NCBI RefSeq assembly: GCF_002878395.1
Contig: NC_061114.1
Coordinates: 160,456,894 to 160,520,893, forward strand
Source of the DNA: Capsicum annuum
Lineage: Eukaryota; Streptophyta; Magnoliopsida; Solanales; Solanaceae
Direction of reading: 5' to 3'
DNA: 64,000 nt
Shown here: positions 58,035 through 64,000 of the stretch, one piece after another
Layout: each line of letters begins with the position of its first letter
Position numbering within the stretch: the stretch's first letter is position 1
Notes under the pieces: generated by a model
Database searches by the model: none
Told to the model about the DNA's origin: nothing
Seen by the model: only the letters and a program-made list of their open reading frames with translations
Translations under genes and position numbers: made by a program

Positions 58035-60175
58035 TGTAACACACCGTAGCATTCTCGTCTTGATACTACACTTACTAGAATGCATGAGTAACTTGTAACC
58101 TGAAAATTTCTTGAAGTGTTAAAAAGGACTTAGTCATATTTTGAACCCTTAACTTCTACGATTTTTAAATTGACCTTCCCGACCCTGAGACGTAGATTTT
58201 TGAGTTGATTCATATTTAGGGGTGTAAAGGAGATGTATCGGGGGAGTTTTTGATTTTTCAAATGAGGAATTGGACGTGTTTGGATTTCACAAATAGAACA
58301 TCACCGCGATATCGATGAGTCACGGTGACTATCGCGTTGGTTCTCCCGGCGCATTGCACCGCTGGTCAAAGTTGGGATTTTGCTGTAACTTTTAAATTTT
58401 GAAGGGTAGTTTAAACTTTTCCCCATAATGCAAAGTCATTTTAACAGTTGATTAAAGCATTATTAGGGCATTATATGCCCAAAATTTCTTAATTCCATTA
58501 AGAACAATAACCCTAACTCCCCTTCCAAAGATAAAGAATCCATCTTTAAGTTAAAGATTTCCAAGAAACGGGTTATGATTTGGATTCTACTCTTCAAACT
58601 AAATAATTTAAGGTACGTGGGGTTTTCCTAAACTAAGTTGACATGGTGAAATTATTTTGATTAATTTTTTAAGGTTGAGAAATCATTTATTTATGAAGGG
58701 TTTTGAATTTACATTAACAAATATGTATTGTGAACCTTTTTGATGATAATGTTTTGGTCTTGAGGCCTTCCCAAAAAATTTAATTTTTACTCGTATATAA
58801 GTATGTATGCGTTTTGAGTTTGAAAGATGAATTGAGAGCATGGATATTTATACTCCCTCACTTGTTATGCCACCTTTTGATTTCACTTGTTATGAATTGA
58901 TGAATTTCATATTTTGAAGCATGACATAAACGTTTTGTCCTATTATTGAATGACTTGAGTTTGGTTGTGAATCTGAAGAGAGGGTGTTTTCTTGTTAATA
59001 TAAACGAAAAATGATGATTTAAAGAGTTGCATGTTTTGCTACAAAGTAATAGACAACCACAGGTTTAAGAATTGAAAGAGAGAACCTTTGCATGGTTTGA
59101 CATATGTTTTGAAATATGAATTCTCTTGTACTGTTTGAATGTTTTGGTGGTCTGAACATTGTTTTTAATAAAAGAACTATACATGATATTCTATGTCTTA
59201 AAAGATATGACTTACAAATCTTGGTTTGGTGATACCAAACAGATGAATGCCATAGTAGATTTAGAATAGACTAAATTACAGATTTTACTCTGGTTTTGAA
59301 TTCAGAAAGATGCATGTTTAAAAAAGGTTAAAACTGGGCTTAAAGAGAGCTAGTTGGTTACCCGAAGAAGTCTGTAGTTCAGATAACTCTTAGCCCAGAA
59401 CCATGTTTTTCTAATATAGGTTTATGATGTCCTACATTAAGAATTTTACACTGGCGATGGCCCTGTGGCGTAGTACGAATGATAGACCCCAATCCTTGCG
59501 GCAAACTCGAATTGGGGGCTTGGCTTTCGAGTTAAGGGTAGATTCCATATAGCCCATGGATATGTACATTTGTAGGGTGTACCATCTAACTCAGAATTAA
59601 AATAAAGAGTGGGTCATGGTTTCAAACAAATGTTTTAAAGTCTTTTAAGTATGCCCATGTATTTTCCTATATCATATGTAAATTGTTTTATGAACTGCTC
59701 TCACTTATGTTGTATAAAAGTACATTATTTTGGATTGCTCTGCATGCCAGTACATCTGTATTGAACCCCTTTATTTCAGGTTCTAAGGCCCAGTCTAGCG
59801 GTCCTGCTAAACAGTATATTGTTGTCGGATATTTTGAGTTGGTGAGCCTTTCTTACTTTGGAAGGCGTCTTGTTCACTTGTGTTGATCTCATTTGGTTAT
59901 TGTTTATGGTCCGACCAGGGGCCTTGTCCCGGTCTTCAAACAAATGTTGTTTTCCTTCAGTTAGTAGAGATTTCGTAGACTGGTGTTAGATGGATTTAAG
60001 TTTTGTTGAATTTATGCCATGTTGTTTTGTTGATATAATCATATGACCATGTTTCCATTTCTTTTCTGCATTTTATAGTTATGAATTATGCATAAGATTG
60101 CCAGTTAGAAGGGCTCTCAGGCCTTCATGGTTCAGGATGCCCGTCACAATCAAGGCCTTAGTTCGGGTCGTGACA
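58035..60175 (+). repeat. Solo LTR of a gypsy element
   Basis: Begins TGTAACACACCGTAGC and ends GGGTCGTGACA, the same end types as the outer element's LTR, so it is in plus orientation. Both flanks are AAAAA (58030-58034, 60176-60180), a compatible 5 bp target duplication, though of low complexity. Neither PBS nor PPT nor coding sequence is adjacent. It contains the CTTGCGGCAAACTCGAATTG and GCCCAGTCTAGCGGTCCTGC parts near its 3' end. The open frame at 59683-59886 is not a gene. Confidence 0.75.
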
Positions 60176-61058
60176 AAAAATCAAGTGGTGAATCTGCATT
60201 TTCTTAGATTATTTTTAATTTTTCTTTAGTATTGAAATAGTTTAAAAAGTCAAAAATATTATTTTCCAACCCTTCAAGCTGAAAAAGTATCAAACAAAAA
60301 TGACGATTTTGCTGGAGAAGTTATTAAGATTCTAGCCAAATTCTAGACTATTTGATTGATTTGTTTGGCCTTATTTGAATAACTGTGCTAGTTTAGTAAT
60401 ATTTAGTAATTATCTATCATTTGCATTCATGACATACTTCCTCATTGATATTTAACTGTTTGGGGTTTCACTGTTGTCGCAATCCCCATTGATCAATTCC
60501 AAATAAAAGTGTTGAAAATACAACAGTTTATTGGTACATTAGGCGTTCAATGACTGTTTATATTTTGAAACCCAAGTTGTTCTCTTGATAACTGATCAAA
60601 GCTTACTCTAAATACCTAGGATAAAGCAAAATCCAAACTCACTTTAGAAATGAGCCTAGGACAATCCACTACCAGATGGGGTATTGGGCCCATTAGTAAA
60701 ACTTACCTTGTATCTATTGACCATAAATTAATCAATGACGAATCATGTTTATGTGTTGAAGGAAGTATATGCCGATTAATCTAATTCATTATCATTTGGG
60801 GTGGGGGAAAGACTCACCTTATTTGATTTTGTGTAGGTATAAACCAACCAATCCCTATAAGAAGATTCAAGATAATGATCAATTTGGATGATTACTTCAA
60901 GAATTGGTGAAAGTATATGAGTGCGGAAGTTAAGAAAATCCTCATAACACATATATGATATTTTCCTAATCAATATGGAGGCTAAAATTATGTGGAAAAC
61001 ACTTGATCACCAATGGACATTGCATATGACATGACGGGGACAAAGCCAAGAGCGCGAA

Positions 61059-61148
61059 GACCATTGAGGGATCATCCATATGCTGGTATTTTCTATTATC
61101 ATAGACTGTTAAGGGATCATCCAGATGCTGGCATTTTCTATTATCATT
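61059..61148. repeat. Two tandem units of 45 bp
   Basis: The unit GACCATTGAGGGATCATCCA... (61059-61103) is repeated at 61104-61148 with six or so differences (TATGCTGGTATTTTC versus GATGCTGGCATTTTC). It lies in the anonymous 60181-61600 stretch. Confidence 0.85.
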
Positions 61149-61599
61149 TCCTACGTGGGACTGTTTCTCTCGCATTGTATTTTCATTTCTCAAAGACTGT
61201 ATTCCTCATTTGCTACTGTAGAAGTATTTATACCATTTTTAATATTTATGAAAATCATTTTTGGGGCTAATGAATTTGTTTTAAAAGGCATATACTTTCT
61301 TGAAAACTCGTTAGGCCTATCCTTGGCTCAAAAGGGTCACCAACTATGATGCACTTATTATAACATGCTTGTCTGATATAATTGATCTATGTGCTCATAT
61401 ATGCTGTGTTAATTTAAATCAAAAGTGAATTGATCCAATCTCATTTTTAGTAGATCCTGTTTAGGAAGAAATAACATCTACTACATACAAGTCCGACCAA
61501 AAATTCTCTAAGTTTTCTAAAGTTTCCTAGATAAGTTTGTAATACTTCTTAAACTATTTTCTACAGAATGAAATAAAATGAAACAATCCTGTTTACTAT

Positions 61600-61700
61600 T
61601 ATTCGAACTATGTAGGGCCTGATTTACTGTTCATGAGATATATAGGAAATCTGATTTCTCTTTCGTGAGATACGTGGGCAGCCTTTCGACCTGACCCCTA
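61600..61700 (+). other. Tat/Ogre leader-like sequence
   Basis: CGAACTATGTAGGGCCTGATT and GAGATACGTGGGCAGCCTTTC resemble the repeated 'GAACTACGT...GAGGTACGTAGGCAGCCT' leader of solanaceous Tat/Ogre elements as I remember it. It lies about 300 bases before the broken gag. No LTR pair was found, so the 5' edge of the element is unknown. Confidence 0.45.
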
Positions 61701-61967
61701 TATTTAAGAATTCTATTATCCCCAACTTCAGTGAAAAGACACAAGGATGAAAAAAGAAGCGTTAGACCTTCCTGATAGAATTCACTTAGCCAAGTCAATG
61801 AGTCATCATTACCCTATGGATCAATTCAATTGAGATGAGAAATATTTTTCTTTGTTTTCATTCTATTTTATTATCTTGCATTGTCTATTTCTAATTGGAT
61901 CTAATACTTTGGCCTTTGAGTTGTTTTAACTTTACAAATAATAGAAATTACTTTGTGTTGACATAAA

Positions 61968-62737
61968 ATGGCAGAACATCCTTACTTCACTAGATAAAAA
62001 GTGAATAAAGATTTTTCTCTTGACCACTGCTTTGTTACTGGAAAGGTGAAAATGGCTTATAGTGACAATGGAGATGCTCTAACTGATATTACTATCAAGG
62101 ATCATACAATAAAGGCATAAGGTGAAAGAATTGCGGAGTTGACTAGGAAATTGGAAGAACTCTATGAAAGTGCACAACAAGGAAAAAGTATGGGCAATTT
62201 TTCCATTAGGGAAAACACACTGATCTTGGATGATCCTGGGCCTCCACCTCAATAAAACTCATACCCTATCTTTTATGTCCAAACCAAATATCCAATTCTT
62301 CCACCGAATTACCAAATTACAACTCCAAATTATCAAATACCTCTAACATACCAATACCTCCAACCAAATCTTTTGATTGCGAACTTTCTTGTCTAAATCT
62401 ACAAACATGCCTCCAAACGGAACCACCGATATACCAAAGTAAAATCTCTCATAAGAGAAATCTTCCTCGAGTGTTTACCCTTTCGGCCAAAAGTCAAACT
62501 CAACTTTTTGAAAGGCTGCAAGCAGTTGGACTAATCCAAATAATCAGCCCAAAGGTTATCAACACTCATGCAAGATGTTATAAATTTGATCGATGTTGTG
62601 CTTACTATTCAGGAGATATTAGTCATACTACGGAATACTGCATCAATTTGAAGCAAAAGATCCAAGACTTAATTGGCCAAAATGTCAAGCTGCTTCAAAA
62701 ATCACCATCATCATCAACCTACTCTCCGACTCTTTAA
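61968..62737 (+). pseudogene. Tat/Ogre-type gag fragment with zinc-knuckle module (copy 1)
   Basis: From ATG 61968 one frame reads MAEHPYFTR, a TAA, a leader with MAYSDNGDALTDITIKDHT, a coiled-coil-like GERIAELTRKLEELYES, then a Pro/Tyr/Gln-rich part (FYVQTKYPILPPNYQ). After a frame change, 62471-62737 encodes QTQLFERLQAVGLIQIISPK and a CCHC-like CAYYSGDISHTTEYCINLKQ, typical of Tat/Ogre gag proteins (usually CAYHSN..GH.TE.C). The gag core normally lying between is missing. Four or more stops. Confidence 0.75.
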
Positions 62738-63009
62738 AACCCTCAATCTAGTTTTTGTACCTGATCCAGTTTCTTAGCTCCGTAACTCTTCAAAACCCTC
62801 ATTCTATTGTACCCGATCCATTCTCTTGGCTCTACTGCTAAATTACTCAGTAATCTATCAATTTACCAAGGTCCATTACCAAATTATCAACCCATTTATC
62901 AAGATTATCCCTAAAACTTTGAAGTTTGTCAATGGGATTCGGTTAACGAAGGTTACATCCTGTCCCTTTTCTTATCAACCAGAATAACTATAGCCATCCC
63001 CGTCTAAAT

Positions 63010-63664
63010 TTTGAGAAGAAGGTTCCCAAGAATTTCACCACCATGACTGAAAGTAGGACTGACTTGTTCGAAAGATTAAATGTGGTGGGAATCATCCACG
63101 CTATTTTACCCAATCTAGGAAACATTAACTCTCGATCCTTTAGAGTCGATCAATATGTGCTTATCACTTCGTGGGTGCCGGACATTATGCTAAATAATAT
63201 GTCAATCTAAAGCATAAGATATAAAACCTGATTGGCTAGAAGGTCATCTCACTTAAGATAGTGCTACCAAATGCTTCTAATAACCCTATCTTAAATTATG
63301 GGGAGTCGCTATTGTGGTAACAAAAATAAGCAAAAAATAGATGGCAAACAAGCCCATAGTGCCGATAACTCGCTAGGAAATAAATGAGATATAAAAAGTT
63401 GTGGCTACCTCAAATGTCGATGAAAGACTTAGTTCACTATACTAATGGTACCACATAGATCCTTGGCACTGACGCCTATGGAGAAAAAGTTTGTGGTAGA
63501 AATCATTGTTGCACACAGAATGACTAGATCAGAGAGGAGTTACACTCCTGAAGAGCTGGCTAATGATACCCATGAGAAGAGTGTGCAACAACTATCAATT
63601 TTTGAAGACGAAGGTGAAAAATTCTTGAGAAGGATGCATTATAGGAATTATTCTGCTGAGAAGC
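63010..63664 (+). pseudogene. Tat/Ogre gag, second zinc-knuckle module and following linker
   Basis: KKVPKNFTTMTESRTDLFERL repeats the module of 62471-62737. After a frameshift CAYHFVGAGHYAK, YVNLKHKI and KVISLKIVLPNAS follow. 63445-63664 gives RMTRSERSYTPEELA and EDEGEKFLRRMHYRNYSAEKL, matching the linker before the protease in Tat/Ogre polyproteins (TRSGR.YTPEEL ... FWR.MQ..DYS). Coding stops where the LTR at 63665 is inserted. At least five stops and two frameshifts. Confidence 0.75.
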
Positions 63665-64000
63665 TGTCATGACCCGATTTACGAGTCATGAAGGCACTTA
63701 CTCTACCCCATTTGTAGGTAAGCCAAATTGTAACTCAAAGATGAACGCAATAGGTTAACTTGGTGGAAAATGCCCAATCATAGGTAAAAATGAACAACAC
63801 ACTTATAAATAAGCAAAGTGTTCTAAATAGATAAAAATAGTCAACACAAGATACCATCCTATGACCTTATAGAGCCAGTACAAGAGCATATAATAACAAT
63901 TATACAACTTTAAATATTTAGAATAGTCTATACATCTGTCTTGAAACAAAAGACTGTATCATAAAGAAGATAGAGGGAAATGAGTGACTCAGACTACAAA
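63665..64000 (-). repeat. LTR of another gypsy element, cut by the window edge
   Basis: Begins TGTCATGACCCGATTTACGAG, close to the left edge of the LTR at 42862 (TGTCACGACCCAAAAATGAGG), so it is probably a gypsy LTR in minus orientation. It interrupts the Tat gag directly after AEKLS. The right end is outside the window. Confidence 0.65.

Noticed and set aside
59683..59886. 67-codon plus-strand frame
   Set aside because: Inside the solo LTR; no domain and no start context.

Overview
This is a plant nuclear window made almost entirely of transposable elements. I found no intact host gene, rRNA, tRNA or CRISPR array. The family signatures fit Solanaceae: Ty3/gypsy elements with an initiator-Met-tRNA primer site, a Tat/Ogre-type gag, DUF1985/Ulp1-carrying Mutator-like elements (MULEs), an RTE-type LINE with a (TTG)n tail, and a Helitron whose 3' end is a GC-rich hairpin followed by CTAG. 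Pepper (Capsicum) or a relative is my best guess, from recollection of the families and not from a search.

Layout. 1-5.2 kb: two convergent Ulp1 (C48 peptidase) pseudogenes, with a 0.77 kb hAT-type MITE and irregular clusters of the near-palindrome ATCTGTTGCAACAGAT. 5.3-17.0 kb: a 0.75 kb inverted repeat (5337-6099 and 16223-16961, probably MULE ends) around a 9.9 kb Tekay/Del-like gypsy element on the minus strand (6339-16222). Its Gag-Pol frame is almost wholly preserved but full of stop codons. 17.0-20.7 kb: the SWIM zinc-finger end of a MULE transposase and Ulp1 scraps in very AT-rich DNA. 20.7-34.1 kb: three head-to-tail copies of an undescribed 1.5 kb repeat. The middle copy is split by Helitron DNA (22980-31903), which itself contains a 4.24 kb non-autonomous LTR element with a perfect 5 bp target duplication (24815-29052).

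34.1-36.2 kb: the N-terminal part of another MULE transposase. 36.2-40.1 kb: a TATA-box/5'-exon-like segment, a 5'-truncated RTE LINE with a 14 bp target duplication, and anonymous DNA. 40.1-41.5 kb: a Pack-MULE-like element carrying what looks like the first part of a plastid-type ribokinase gene. 42.9-56.9 kb: a broken outer gypsy element whose reverse-transcriptase/RNase H gene was split by a 9 kb gag-only gypsy derivative (47850-56820), with an AAAAC target duplication on both sides. 58.0-60.2 kb: a solo LTR. 61.6-63.7 kb: a broken Tat/Ogre gag region with its zinc-knuckle module present twice, cut at 63665 by the LTR of another element that runs off the window.

The window records successive insertions rather than a pathway. 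The insertion order can be read at several points: 1.5 kb array, then Helitron DNA, then the LTR element inside it; outer gypsy, then gag-only gypsy; Tat gag, then the LTR at 63665. No coding frame of a self-mobile element is intact, so every element here is either dead or would depend on proteins supplied from elsewhere.
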